Part shown: piece after piece, positions 1 to 8,263 of the stretch | Layout of the letters: every line of letters begins with the position of its first letter | Position numbering within the stretch: the stretch's first letter is position 1 | Program-made: the position numbers and the translations under genes | The notes under the pieces: generated by a model | The model's input: only the letters and a program-made list of their open reading frames with translations | Databases searched by the model: none | Told to the model about the DNA's origin: nothing | Assembly: GCA_013360215.1 (NCBI GenBank) | Contig: JABWCP010000008.1 | Location: forward strand, 110,889-174,888 | Origin: a bacterium | GTDB lineage: Bacteria; CLD3; SB21 | Direction: 5' to 3' | DNA length: 64,000 nucleotides

Positions 1-309
1 GTAAAAACCGTCCATGCGGATTTTACTGTGGGTTACGACTTGGTTACATCAGGACCCAACCGGTTATTTTTTAAAACAGATGGTTCTTTTTTCGTACGGG
101 AAGGCAGTTTTATTTTTGACGGACGTTTTTTTCGTCAAACAATAGGATTAGGCTACACATCGTTCATTCTTAAAAAAGTAGTTATAACGACAGAAGTAGC
201 CTTTTTGGGATTCTACTATGGCAGTCGGAAGGATCCGCCACCGAGCAAAAGACATCCCTCAGTTTTTGGCGCCGGTGAGTTAAAAATAGGCATAGGTTAT
301 AAGTTTTAA
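1..309 (+). CDS. C-terminal part of a probable outer-membrane beta-barrel protein (5' end outside window)
   Basis: The reading frame is already open at base 1 and ends with TAA at 307-309, so this is the last 102 codons of a longer gene. The visible residues alternate polar and hydrophobic positions in short strands separated by turns. The chain finishes with Gly-Ile-Gly-Tyr-Lys-Phe, and a terminal Phe is the usual BAM recognition signal of beta-barrel proteins. No family can be named from this fragment. An internal GTG at 28 is not the start, since the frame continues upstream of it. The call of an outer-membrane strand region is inference from composition and the terminal aromatic residue. 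Confidence 0.5.
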   Translation, partial: VKTVHADFTVGYDLVTSGPNRLFFKTDGSFFVREGSFIFDGRFFRQTIGLGYTSFILKKVVITTEVAFLGFYYGSRKDPPPSKRHPSVFGAGELKIGIGYKF

Positions 310-372
310 TTCATTTTGTTTTAGAGTTATTTTCCATGCCATTTATCAATACGCTTTACAAAGCGTACGTAA

Positions 373-427
373 TCTCGCAGAGACGCAAAGCTAAATACAA
401 ATCAGAATTCTTAGCGGCTTTGCGAGA
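373..427. repeat. Dispersed intergenic inverted repeat, copy 1
   Basis: An 18-base left arm (373-390) and an 18-base right arm (410-427) are imperfect reverse complements, matching at about 15 of 18 positions; the core is TCTCGCAGAGACGCAAAG. The same sequence type recurs near 25.66, 44.92 and 45.08 kb. A 62-codon open frame crossing this element (336-524) is judged spurious. No coding or RNA gene was seen in the rest of the 310-545 gap. Confidence 0.7.
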
Positions 428-545
428 GTATTCGGTTTGTATTGCGCGACATCCCGTAGTCTTAGTCACGCACGCATTATACCGAAGATCACAACGATCA
501 CACCACGGGGCTGTGGTTTTTTAGAACAGAGATTCAAACCTGTAT

Positions 546-845
546 TTAAACCCAAATCATAGTTTTAATATTTTTATTCAGCTCAAGTTTCTCTTTTTTT
601 CGAATTTCGGACTTGAGCGGAAGTATGTACGTTTTGTGTTTGGTGTCAAACCATATCGCAGTTTCCCATTCCGTATTTCCGATTTTCGCCGTCGCTTTCA
701 GTCGTCCCCAACCCTCTTCCTGCCGCTTAAAGTTTTCTCTAATTTCTTTGGCCATTTTGATCGGCAGAGAAACAAAGTGCCAACCGTTGGGTGAAGGATG
801 TTGCCAGGTTTTGGCTGAAAATTCGTATTTGATTTTACCGTTCAT
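546..845 (-). CDS. DUF1905 domain protein
   Basis: This 99-residue protein fits the DUF1905 family, a small beta-barrel-like domain of unknown biochemical role. Visible family features are the N-terminal Lys-Tyr-Glu-Phe strand, a Trp-His-Phe-Val-Ser-Leu-Pro segment near residues 22-28, a conserved Gly-Trp-Gly stretch near 45-47, and a C-terminal Tyr-Ile-Leu-Pro-Leu-Lys motif followed by a charged helix. Length agrees with stand-alone members. It is a single gene on the minus strand with no clear operon partner; an ATG at 843-845 is the natural start. Function is not established in the family. Confidence 0.8.
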   Translation of the reverse strand: MNGKIKYEFSAKTWQHPSPNGWHFVSLPIKMAKEIRENFKRQEEGWGRLKATAKIGNTEWETAIWFDTKHKTYILPLKSEIRKKEKLELNKNIKTMIWV

Positions 846-1009
846 AGTCTGATTTCGATTAGGGTATAAGATATATGCTGACGATTTTGGGTTTGGTGAT
901 CGCGCGAAGGTTCAAAGCACCCATCGTAAAATGAATCCATAGAAGACCGGATAACAACCGACACAAACCGCCGTATTAGATCAATTCTGATTCTAAAATA
1001 TCTATGACT

Positions 1010-1897
1010 TCATTTGCAGATTATATGAGGGTCATTGTATGTTTTTTTACCGATCCATAAATCATGAGGTAATACATCCCATATCAAGTGCAAATGTCTG
1101 GCTTGAACATCATCTATATCGCCCTGATATTCCCAAAATCCATAATCAAAAGTACCTTGATCCGGATGCGAAACAACTAAATCACCATTAGTATAAACGC
1201 ACTGACAACCACTATTCTTACCTGTGCCTCGATATGAATTATTAAAAAGTCCATGATAAAACCAACCTTTTATTCCTTCTTTTACCCAGGTATTACCCTC
1301 ACAGTCTTTACCGTTTTCCGGTTCTTTCATCGGGCACTTATTATATGAATTTCTGCCCAAATCGCCGCTCTTTTTAAGATGATATACATTTACGGTAAAA
1401 TCACCGCTATTATTCGAATAGTCTACATCATTAATTTCAAAAGAAATATTTCCTGAAGTGTCTGAAAAAAAATACAGACACGGTAAATAGTTACCGTCCG
1501 TCAGCTTTGCAAAATCTACCAACTGATAATAAATCGGATGGCGAAACAGTGAAATGGTTGTCATGCCATGATCTTTTCCGGCAACCAATGTAACTACCGA
1601 ACCGTGTTTGTAGTTATACTTATTTTGCTTTGAGTATCCTGAAATGCCGTCACCATTGGTAAGGCCACCGTCCGAGCCAAGATGTATCGCACCTAAAACT
1701 TCAATGAAGACAAAATCTCCTCGCTCAACCGAAATACCCGTTTCAATCGGTACGCCAGAACTGCCATTTATTTGAAAAGAGTGCGTTTGGTAGTTTTCAT
1801 TGGACAATCCTTGCACATGTAAAAGTACTCTTTTTTGATGAGCACAGGATGAAAGTGTCAAAATAGACAAATAGAGAGTAATGATCTTTTTCGTCAT
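1010..1897 (-). CDS. Lipoprotein with a LecA/PA-IL-like jelly-roll domain
   Basis: The 295-residue product starts with a lipoprotein signal peptide ending in a Leu-Ser-Ser-Cys lipobox (Cys about residue 18). Residues about 40-175 resemble the calcium-dependent PA-IL (LecA) galactose-binding fold. There is a Glu-Arg-Gly-Asp strand, an Asn-Tyr-Lys-His-Gly segment, and a Phe-Glu-Ile-Asn-Asp stretch followed by Asn-Asn-Ser-Gly-Asp-Phe-Thr-Val, which is the typical last-strand motif of that fold. The C-terminal 120 residues hold six Cys and are not recognised. The product is likely anchored in the outer membrane and may bind sugar or another small ligand. The lectin assignment is by motif only and no calcium ligands were verified. 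Confidence 0.5.
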   Translation of the reverse strand: MTKKIITLYLSILTLSSCAHQKRVLLHVQGLSNENYQTHSFQINGSSGVPIETGISVERGDFVFIEVLGAIHLGSDGGLTNGDGISGYSKQNKYNYKHGSVVTLVAGKDHGMTTISLFRHPIYYQLVDFAKLTDGNYLPCLYFFSDTSGNISFEINDVDYSNNSGDFTVNVYHLKKSGDLGRNSYNKCPMKEPENGKDCEGNTWVKEGIKGWFYHGLFNNSYRGTGKNSGCQCVYTNGDLVVSHPDQGTFDYGFWEYQGDIDDVQARHLHLIWDVLPHDLWIGKKTYNDPHIICK

Positions 1898-2269
1898 GCA
1901 GGTTTCGTTGAATTTATATTATAAGAAAGCAGTTATATCAAAAAATTAAAACCTCTGGCCTGCATATTGCGTTTGTAAAAAATGGATGATATAAAAAATC
2001 GGTTCGCTATATATAAATTGGCAATTTCTTTATACAAAAAATAGTTCAATTTTTGTGAGATTAACTGTAAAATTTTTCCCGGCATCTTTTTTGAATGCAC
2101 TGAAATCTGTCAGTTATCTCCATTCCGCAAAGGATTTCGGCTCATAACTTTCTTATATAGTTACGTCGAATTTTTTTATCCAAAAAACTTGGATTCGTAA
2201 TAAGAACCGTTAAATTTATAGCATTCATCTATTGAATCCCATCACGAGCAAGCCCACAGGAGAAGCATT
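1898..2269. other. Intergenic region between divergent genes
   Basis: An AT-rich 372-base stretch separates the lectin-like lipoprotein gene (leftward) from acs (rightward) and should carry promoters for both. A weak dyad (CAAAAA / TTTTTG near 2037-2056) is present. No convincing -35/-10 pair, RNA gene or conserved leader could be identified. A good ribosome-binding site (AGGAG) lies just before the acs ATG. Confidence 0.4.
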
Positions 2270-4180
2270 ATGAATACCGGCAACAATAAACCCATATCCA
2301 ATCAGGAAATGTACCATCCTTCCAATGACGTCATCGCCAATGCGCATATCAAAGATTATGAAACGCTGTACCGACGTTCCGTCACGGACCGCGAAGGTTT
2401 TTGGGCCGAAGAGGCCGGAAAACTCGAGTGGTATAAATCGTGGGACCGCGTACTCGATGACAGTAAAAAGCCTTTTTACAAATGGTTTACCGGCGGTAAA
2501 ACAAACATCATTCTCAACGCGATTGATCGGCATTTGAGAGACTGGCGCCGAAACAAATTAGCCATCATCTGGGAAGGCGAACCCGGCGATGTGCGAACCT
2601 ATTCCTATCATGCACTCAATCGCGAAGTATCCAAGTTTGCCAACGTCCTCAAAAGCATGGGCGTACGCAAAGGCGAAATCGTGACGATCTATATGCCGCA
2701 AATACCGGAACTTGTTTTCGCTATGCTGGCATGCGCCAAAATCGGCGCTGCGCACAGCGTGGTGTATGGCGGCTTTAGCGTGGAAGCATTGGCCGCTCGG
2801 ATCGAAGATGCTAAGAGCCGCGTACTCGTTACGGCCGACGGCGGATGGCGGCGCGGAAAAATCAACGATCTCAAAACCATCGCCGACGAAGCCATCAAAC
2901 GTTCCCCCACGATCGAGGTATGTATCTGTGTCAAGCGCACCGGCCATGAAGTGCGCATGGAAAACGATCGCGATTTCTGGTACCACGACCTGATGAGTTT
3001 GCCCATCGCCAATCCCAAGTGCCCTACCGAAGTCATGGACGCCGAAGATATGCTTTTCATCCTTTACACGTCCGGTACGACCGGGAAACCCAAAGGTTTG
3101 GTGCATACGCACGGCGGCTACTCCGTATATACATCCACGACCCACCGGTACGTTTTTGATATCAAAGACGAAGACCGCTGGTGGTGTGCCGCCGATCCCG
3201 GATGGATCACGGGTCACAGCTACATCGTCTACGCGCCGTTGATCAACGGTGCGACGGTCATGATGTACGAAGGCGCACCCAATCATCCGTACCCCAACCG
3301 CTGGTGGCAGATCATCGAAAAATACGGTATCAGCATTCTCTACACTTCACCCACGGCGATCCGCGGTCTGATGCGGTTTGGCGAACAATGGCCCAAACGT
3401 CACGACCTGAGTACGCTCCGGCTGTTGGGGTCGGTCGGCGAGCCGATCAATCCCGAAGCGTGGAAATGGTATTATCGTAATATCGGACAAGAGCGCTGCC
3501 CGATCATGGACACGTGGTGGCAGACAGAGACCGGCGGCTTTATGGTAACACCGCTCCCGGTAATTCCGCTCAAACCCGGCTCCGCAACAAAACCCTTTTT
3601 TGGAAATGAAATCGCCGTCGTGGATGATCACGGCAAAGAAGTCGCGGCAGGCGAAGAAGGTAAACTGATCATCAAATCACCGTGGCCGGGTATGGCACGT
3701 ACGATCCTCGGAGATCCCGCACGCTTTGTGGAAACGTATTGGAAAGAATTTGAAAAACAAGGTTGGTACAAAGCGGGCGATTCGGCCCGTCTCGACGAAG
3801 ACGGCTATCTTTGGGTGATCGGACGCATTGATGACGTGATCAAAGTCAGTGGATATCGCCTCGGAACGGCCGAAATCGAAAGTGCGTTAGTAAGCCATCC
3901 GGCTGTCTCGGAAGCTGCGGCTATCGGGCTTCCGCATGAAGTCAAAGGTCAAGCTATATACAGCTATGTGATCCTGCGCGCCGGACAGACGCCGAGCAAA
4001 GAACTCGAAGAGACGCTCAAAGAACATGTCGCCAAAGAAATCGGTCCGATCGCGCGGCCGGAGAGCGTTACGTTTCTGGATGTGCTGCCTAAAACGCGCA
4101 GCGGCAAGATCATGCGCCGCGTACTCAAAGCCCGCGCTTTGGGCTTAAATGAAGGCGATGTGTCCACGTTAGAGGAATAA
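2270..4180 (+). CDS. acs: Acetyl-CoA synthetase (AMP-forming)
   Basis: This 636-residue enzyme activates acetate to acetyl-AMP and then acetyl-CoA, feeding acetate into central metabolism. The adenylate-forming signature Tyr-Thr-Ser-Gly-Thr-Thr-Gly-Lys-Pro-Lys-Gly lies at residues 266-276. The Trp-Trp-Gln-Thr-Glu-Thr-Gly segment expected for the Acs acyl pocket is present. The C-terminal Pro-Lys-Thr-Arg-Ser-Gly-Lys motif holds the catalytic lysine (about residue 613) that is the target of reversible acetylation in characterised Acs enzymes. Length is close to the usual 640-650. The start ATG follows an AGGAG by six bases. The gene is monocistronic, flanked by a divergent lipoprotein gene and a convergent R-M locus. 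Propionyl-CoA synthetase is a less likely alternative. Confidence 0.93.
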   Translation: MNTGNNKPISNQEMYHPSNDVIANAHIKDYETLYRRSVTDREGFWAEEAGKLEWYKSWDRVLDDSKKPFYKWFTGGKTNIILNAIDRHLRDWRRNKLAIIWEGEPGDVRTYSYHALNREVSKFANVLKSMGVRKGEIVTIYMPQIPELVFAMLACAKIGAAHSVVYGGFSVEALAARIEDAKSRVLVTADGGWRRGKINDLKTIADEAIKRSPTIEVCICVKRTGHEVRMENDRDFWYHDLMSLPIANPKCPTEVMDAEDMLFILYTSGTTGKPKGLVHTHGGYSVYTSTTHRYVFDIKDEDRWWCAADPGWITGHSYIVYAPLINGATVMMYEGAPNHPYPNRWWQIIEKYGISILYTSPTAIRGLMRFGEQWPKRHDLSTLRLLGSVGEPINPEAWKWYYRNIGQERCPIMDTWWQTETGGFMVTPLPVIPLKPGSATKPFFGNEIAVVDDHGKEVAAGEEGKLIIKSPWPGMARTILGDPARFVETYWKEFEKQGWYKAGDSARLDEDGYLWVIGRIDDVIKVSGYRLGTAEIESALVSHPAVSEAAAIGLPHEVKGQAIYSYVILRAGQTPSKELEETLKEHVAKEIGPIARPESVTFLDVLPKTRSGKIMRRVLKARALGLNEGDVSTLEE

Positions 4181-4405
4181 TCGAAAACGGTTTAGTGCAT
4201 GGCGATAAAGTTTTGGGGTAGGAAATTAATATTTGAATTACAGATTTCCGGATAGAGCGTAGGGACGGTTCGAGGACTGATGAGAATGCCGAATATGATG
4301 CAATAACTTTCGTTAAAATCGTATTAGACACGAAATATTCGTGTTAATCAACCATAGAATTACACGTACGATCAAAAGGGGTTTTCAGTTTACAACTCAC
4401 AGTTC

Positions 4406-5371
4406 TTATAAGTTTATCATCCAGTCACAAATAGCCGTAAGTTGATCGTCATTTGTCAAATTAGCGGTACCGTTCAACGTGCCTGTTTGAAGTTGTTTGT
4501 ATATCTCAATTGCCATTGCATTTTCGATAGCGGCGCCGATAAAAAAAGTTTGTGGATTCAATTTTTTCTTTTTAAAACTTGTCCGAATTCTATTGAGTGC
4601 TGAGTTTGCAGTTTTCCAATGCTCATCAGCACCCGCTGGATCAATACCTCCTTTTAATTCTCCCAACGCAATGAATTTGCCTGGTTGACGAATGATGGAT
4701 TGATTATCGTCTTTTAATTCTTCTACCTTCGCCTGAAGGATTGAGACGTCAACGTTTTTATTCACCAACGGAATATTAGTATTAAGCACCATAAGACGAT
4801 CTTGATTCTTTTTCCAGTAGATTGCTTTGATGCGTTTCTCAACGTTGGCATCCTCTTGAGGTTTATCGAGCCAAGTATTTGTATGGCTATCTTTCCATTT
4901 GTATTTGATACCTGAAAGATTGAAAACTGAAATCAGGGATCTTAAAAACTTTCTTTCGCCAAGGGAACCAGCAAGATTTCTCGCTTTACCTCCAAGTGCA
5001 TCGCCCTTAGTAAGTAAATATCGGTATACCAATTCGTCAATGAATCCTTTCCCTGCTGGCTCTAGAAATTTCTCAATCAGACCATTGATAGCAATAGTTC
5101 TGTCATCATCATTCAAATAATTCAATGATTTATCAGAAAGGCCCGACGCAGTAAGTAGTCCAGCCCTTAAATCTTTTACTTTCAAAAGATCTTTTGGTTC
5201 TTTCACTTGTGAAGACAATGCTTTCAACGCTTTCGCTTCTTCGATGTAGGGAACGGCAATGTAGTTTTTCTCTAACGCCATTGCGATAAAGCCTGCCCGG
5301 GTTTCTTCTTTTGAAGTGATTAAATCGACAGCAGATTTAATGATTGAGTTTTTTATTAGTTTTTTTGCCAT
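4406..5371 (-). CDS. AvaI/BsoBI-type type II restriction endonuclease
   Basis: The product (321 residues from the Met-Ala-Lys-Lys start; an ATG four codons upstream is also possible) matches the AvaI/BsoBI family, whose members cut CYCGRG. Family landmarks seen are Asp-Leu-Arg-Ala-Gly-Leu-Leu-Thr-Ala, a Phe-Leu-Glu-Pro-Ala-Gly segment followed by Asp-Glu-Leu-Val-Tyr-Arg-Tyr-Leu-Leu, and a Gly-Gly-Lys-Ala-Arg-Asn loop. The nuclease core has Asp in Val-Asp-Val-Ser (residue 208 here) and Glu-Leu-Lys (238-240). These sit at nearly the same positions as the known BsoBI catalytic Asp212/Glu240/Lys242. Total length is also near that of BsoBI (323). The gene overlaps the 3' end of the upstream methylase gene, as expected for a co-transcribed R-M pair. 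The recognition sequence is inferred from the family only. Confidence 0.9.
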   Translation of the reverse strand: MAKKLIKNSIIKSAVDLITSKEETRAGFIAMALEKNYIAVPYIEEAKALKALSSQVKEPKDLLKVKDLRAGLLTASGLSDKSLNYLNDDDRTIAINGLIEKFLEPAGKGFIDELVYRYLLTKGDALGGKARNLAGSLGERKFLRSLISVFNLSGIKYKWKDSHTNTWLDKPQEDANVEKRIKAIYWKKNQDRLMVLNTNIPLVNKNVDVSILQAKVEELKDDNQSIIRQPGKFIALGELKGGIDPAGADEHWKTANSALNRIRTSFKKKKLNPQTFFIGAAIENAMAIEIYKQLQTGTLNGTANLTNDDQLTAICDWMINL

Positions 5372-6792
5372 AGGTAAACACATTTACGGACTTCAGTTCT
5401 TCCAAAGCTTCCCATTTGTTGGCTACTATTGCCTTTACCTTTGGGTAACACAAAAATCTTATTTATTTTGAAACCAAAGTTTTCTGCAAACTCCGATAGA
5501 ATTAAGTCAACAGGAATTTCTTCTCCCCCATAACGAACATTATCATTCACCATTACACAATAACCACCGCTTTTTGTAACCCTAGCCATTTCATAAATCA
5601 CAAAACACATTTCAAGAAAATAATTTCTCACCATTCTTGTAATGTTCGCATTGTTGAGTTTATCCAACTTATTTAGCTCACCAAGGACAGAATTTATTTC
5701 GGACATCGCGTTACAGTTTTTATAAACATCCATTACTCGGTAAAAAGTCTCTTCTTTGCCAAGCGACGAATAAATTCGACTTAAGAAATCTATTTTTTCT
5801 TTGTTCTCTACTGTACAAGACAACATTGCTTGCCGCAGATTACGAACCTGCTCACTGCTATTCCCAAGGTAAACCAACTCTAATGCGTATGTCCTCGTGT
5901 AATCGTAACGATTGCAGTAGGGAGGCGAAGTGACAATGAAATCAAAAAAATCTTCATTGAGTTTCGGAAGTTCTTCCAAACACGAACCTGCAGTAATTTT
6001 AACAGGATGTGATTTGTGTCTATTATCACTCCTATTGTAAGGATTCTGCTCAAACAAATTTATTGGCTGGCTTGGTAAAAGATCAGAAACTATTTGATTG
6101 AGTTTGTGCTTGAGTGCTTCATCGAAAGAGAGTATTCTTCCCTTATCAAAGGGTTTACCAAAAAGGTTCCTCTTGCTACGATAATCCCAACGCAAATACT
6201 GTCCGTCTTTTCTGGTGAAGCTTATCTCCTCTAAAACGGAGAAAGCAGCAAAGCGTAAAACTGTTTGCGTTTTTTGGTCTTTAATTTTTGAACAATAGCT
6301 TAAAAATTTATTTAGTAGAATTTCCGTTTCATCCGCAAAAGCATCTTTGGTAATCGAAATGTGATTTATATGGATTTCGTAATTCTCAATCTTTGCAAGC
6401 TCCTTCCAAAGATCCCCTACTGTTGAACGAAGTGTATCAATATCAATACCCTTTAACGCTTCCCTTGTCTCCATTACGAAAACACCTACCGGAAGAATTT
6501 CGATTCCATAAGATTCCCAACCAAGCTCCTGTCCACCAAAAAGTGTTGTTCCTGCACCAGCAAATGGATCTAAAAGTTTACCCGGCTTCTTTGCATATTC
6601 TGTCAAAAAGTATTTGACAAGCGATGAAGAAAAACCTTCTTTATATTTGAACCAACGATATATCGGTTCTTCTTTGTTCGCCTGAAAACTAACTACTTTC
6701 CGATTTAGGTGATAAGCTGTTTCTAACCTGTCGACAAATCGACTGTGTAAAAGTTGGCGTTCAGTCGGTAATAATTCTTCTGTTAATGTCAT
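5356..6792 (-). CDS. DNA methyltransferase (probable N4-cytosine) of the AvaI-like R-M system
   Basis: A 478-residue amino-methyltransferase. The SAM-binding motif I, Asp-Pro-Phe-Ala-Gly-Ala-Gly-Thr-Thr, lies at residues 75-83, and catalytic motif IV, Thr-Ser-Pro-Pro-Tyr, at 288-292. The Ser-Pro-Pro-Tyr form is typical of N4-cytosine enzymes, and the order I before IV leaves a large recognition region between them. The 3' end overlaps the start of the AvaI/BsoBI-like endonuclease gene by about 16 bases, so the two are translationally coupled and the methylase is made first. This enzyme should protect host CYCGRG sites. The gene is AT-richer than flanking housekeeping genes, which suggests acquisition by transfer. 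The specificity and m4C product are inferred. Confidence 0.88.
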   Translation of the reverse strand: MTLTEELLPTERQLLHSRFVDRLETAYHLNRKVVSFQANKEEPIYRWFKYKEGFSSSLVKYFLTEYAKKPGKLLDPFAGAGTTLFGGQELGWESYGIEILPVGVFVMETREALKGIDIDTLRSTVGDLWKELAKIENYEIHINHISITKDAFADETEILLNKFLSYCSKIKDQKTQTVLRFAAFSVLEEISFTRKDGQYLRWDYRSKRNLFGKPFDKGRILSFDEALKHKLNQIVSDLLPSQPINLFEQNPYNRSDNRHKSHPVKITAGSCLEELPKLNEDFFDFIVTSPPYCNRYDYTRTYALELVYLGNSSEQVRNLRQAMLSCTVENKEKIDFLSRIYSSLGKEETFYRVMDVYKNCNAMSEINSVLGELNKLDKLNNANITRMVRNYFLEMCFVIYEMARVTKSGGYCVMVNDNVRYGGEEIPVDLILSEFAENFGFKINKIFVLPKGKGNSSQQMGSFGRTEVRKCVYLWQKN

Positions 6793-7042
6793 TGCGCGAG
6801 GATACGTTCTTTCTTTTTTAGTTTTAAATCGGTTCCCTACATTAGGTTCAATTCAATTGAATAATCAAGTATATTACTAGTAAAACATAGAATACGTATA
6901 AATTGTATATTTCCTAATTAAAAAGGTAGTCTCTTTTTTCAAGAGAAAAACTAATAAAGCTCATGATGACATAACTTCACAGAATTGATTATACATAATT
7001 GACAGGAAATACACCCGCACCAGTATTCAAAACGCCTCCACC

Positions 7043-7561
7043 CTAACGTTTCATCCAATCTTCCCGCTTCAGTTCATACACAAAGCAGTCATCTTCTCCG
7101 AATCGTTGTTCGCGTACAAAACGAAATCCCAGACGTTCGTAAAACCGGTGCGCCCGGACGTTATCCGCCAGCGGGTCTATGATCACGGTATGCACATCCT
7201 CTTCGGTAAAACAGCGTTCGATGGCCTGGTGCATCATCGCAGTTCCATAACCTTTGCTCAGATTTTCGGCTTCGCCGATCCATATATCAAGCGCACGATA
7301 GCCACTACCGATCGCACCCCAGTATTGGGTTTCTTCCCGTTGCGGATCAATGATCTGTATAAAGCCGATAGGTTTCCCGTCAAGCTCGGCGATGAGCTGT
7401 TCCCGCCACGACGGTTCGCGCTGCAGTTCCTCTTCCCAGTGCCAGTCATCGTTGGGATCGGACTCTATGACGTGCGGCTGTTCATCCCAAAACCGGAGGA
7501 TAATCGAATCCGCAGAAGTCGCTTTTCTCAGCGTGACGTATTTTCGTTGGTGATCCGTCAT
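7043..7561 (-). CDS. GNAT acetyltransferase related to aminoglycoside 6'-N-acetyltransferases
   Basis: The product (172 residues from the ATG at 7561; a frame open further upstream has no family-like sequence and is discarded) fits the Acetyltransf_8 / AAC(6')-Ib-like branch of GNAT N-acetyltransferases. Features seen are an Asp-Pro-Asn-Asp-Asp-Trp-His-Trp-Glu-Glu-Glu segment, Gly-Phe-Ile-Gln-Ile-Ile-Asp-Pro, and Asp-Ile-Trp-Ile-Gly-Glu-Ala followed by the acetyl-CoA loop Ser-Lys-Gly-Tyr-Gly-Thr. The C-terminal part has Arg-Ala-His-Arg-Phe-Tyr-Glu-Arg-Leu-Gly-Phe. It transfers acetyl from acetyl-CoA to an amine. Chromosomal relatives are not always resistance enzymes, so the substrate is unknown. 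It is monocistronic and has no mobile-element neighbours. Confidence 0.8.
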   Translation of the reverse strand: MTDHQRKYVTLRKATSADSIILRFWDEQPHVIESDPNDDWHWEEELQREPSWREQLIAELDGKPIGFIQIIDPQREETQYWGAIGSGYRALDIWIGEAENLSKGYGTAMMHQAIERCFTEEDVHTVIIDPLADNVRAHRFYERLGFRFVREQRFGEDDCFVYELKREDWMKR

Positions 7562-7657
7562 AGCTAAGGACGATAAAGTAAATAACGAATGGTGTGGACG
7601 CTGATTGTGCAGCAACCACACCTGAATTAAAAAATAAACCAAATCGGATATGTGAAG

Positions 7658-8173
7658 TTACGGAATTATCGGTTGGAAATACAGTATGTTTTCATCCTGA
7701 TGGATGGTACCCGCCTCTGTTTTTTTGTAACCGTGCGTTTCACGGTATTTGCTCAAAGCGGCATCCACTTTGATGTATCCGACCAAATACGACATCGGAT
7801 TTCGGTAAGGAAAACCGGTCGTCATACAGCGCTGTTCCGGAATATATCGGTATTTTAAAAGCGAGTCTGTGGTGATAATCGCCTCCACGCGTGCATCGTC
7901 GGCCATGAAACCAATGTGATTGGGCTTCTGGTCGGTAAAATAAATATCGAGCGGCGCAATATTTGTAAAACCATTGTTGGTCAATAAAAGCCGCAATTCG
8001 GTCGTTATCTTTCCGACCTCTCTGGCATCCGTTCCGTGCATCTCTTTGTAAATAAAATGATACGGACCAATACGCTGCTCACGTATGGTAATGGATACAA
8101 AAACGCCCATATAAACTGCATAAATCGCCAATCCCGATACGACAACCGCACCGATAATGAGTAAAATTTTCAT
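7658..8173 (-). CDS. Membrane-anchored GyrI-like small-molecule-binding protein
   Basis: The 171-residue protein begins with one membrane segment or uncleaved signal anchor (residues 3-22). After it comes a domain like the GyrI/SbmC ligand-binding fold: a first strand containing Gly-Pro-Tyr, a helix with Glu-Val-Gly-Lys, the Ile-Tyr-Phe-Thr-Asp segment, and a C-terminal strand near Gly-Tyr-Lys-Lys. GyrI-like domains bind small amphipathic molecules, and membrane-anchored versions of this type exist in FCB genomes. It sits just downstream of the AraC-type regulator gene in the same direction with a 90-base gap, so it could be co-transcribed or a target. The exact role is unknown. Confidence 0.55.
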   Translation of the reverse strand: MKILLIIGAVVVSGLAIYAVYMGVFVSITIREQRIGPYHFIYKEMHGTDAREVGKITTELRLLLTNNGFTNIAPLDIYFTDQKPNHIGFMADDARVEAIITTDSLLKYRYIPEQRCMTTGFPYRNPMSYLVGYIKVDAALSKYRETHGYKKTEAGTIHQDENILYFQPIIP

Positions 8174-8263
8174 AACACCCTTTAATGTTTGATAAAAAAA
8201 GAAAATGATCGGGTAAAATAATCTCTTTATCGGCGGGAATCGCTCAACTTTATAAAGTCGGAC

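Noticed and set aside
336..524. 62-codon open frame on the plus strand
   Set aside because: It runs through a dispersed inverted repeat and its peptide has no protein-like pattern or start context.
7043..7561. Acquired aminoglycoside resistance cassette
   Set aside because: The acetyltransferase has AAC(6')-like motifs but lacks an attC site, integron or transposon context, so resistance is not supported.
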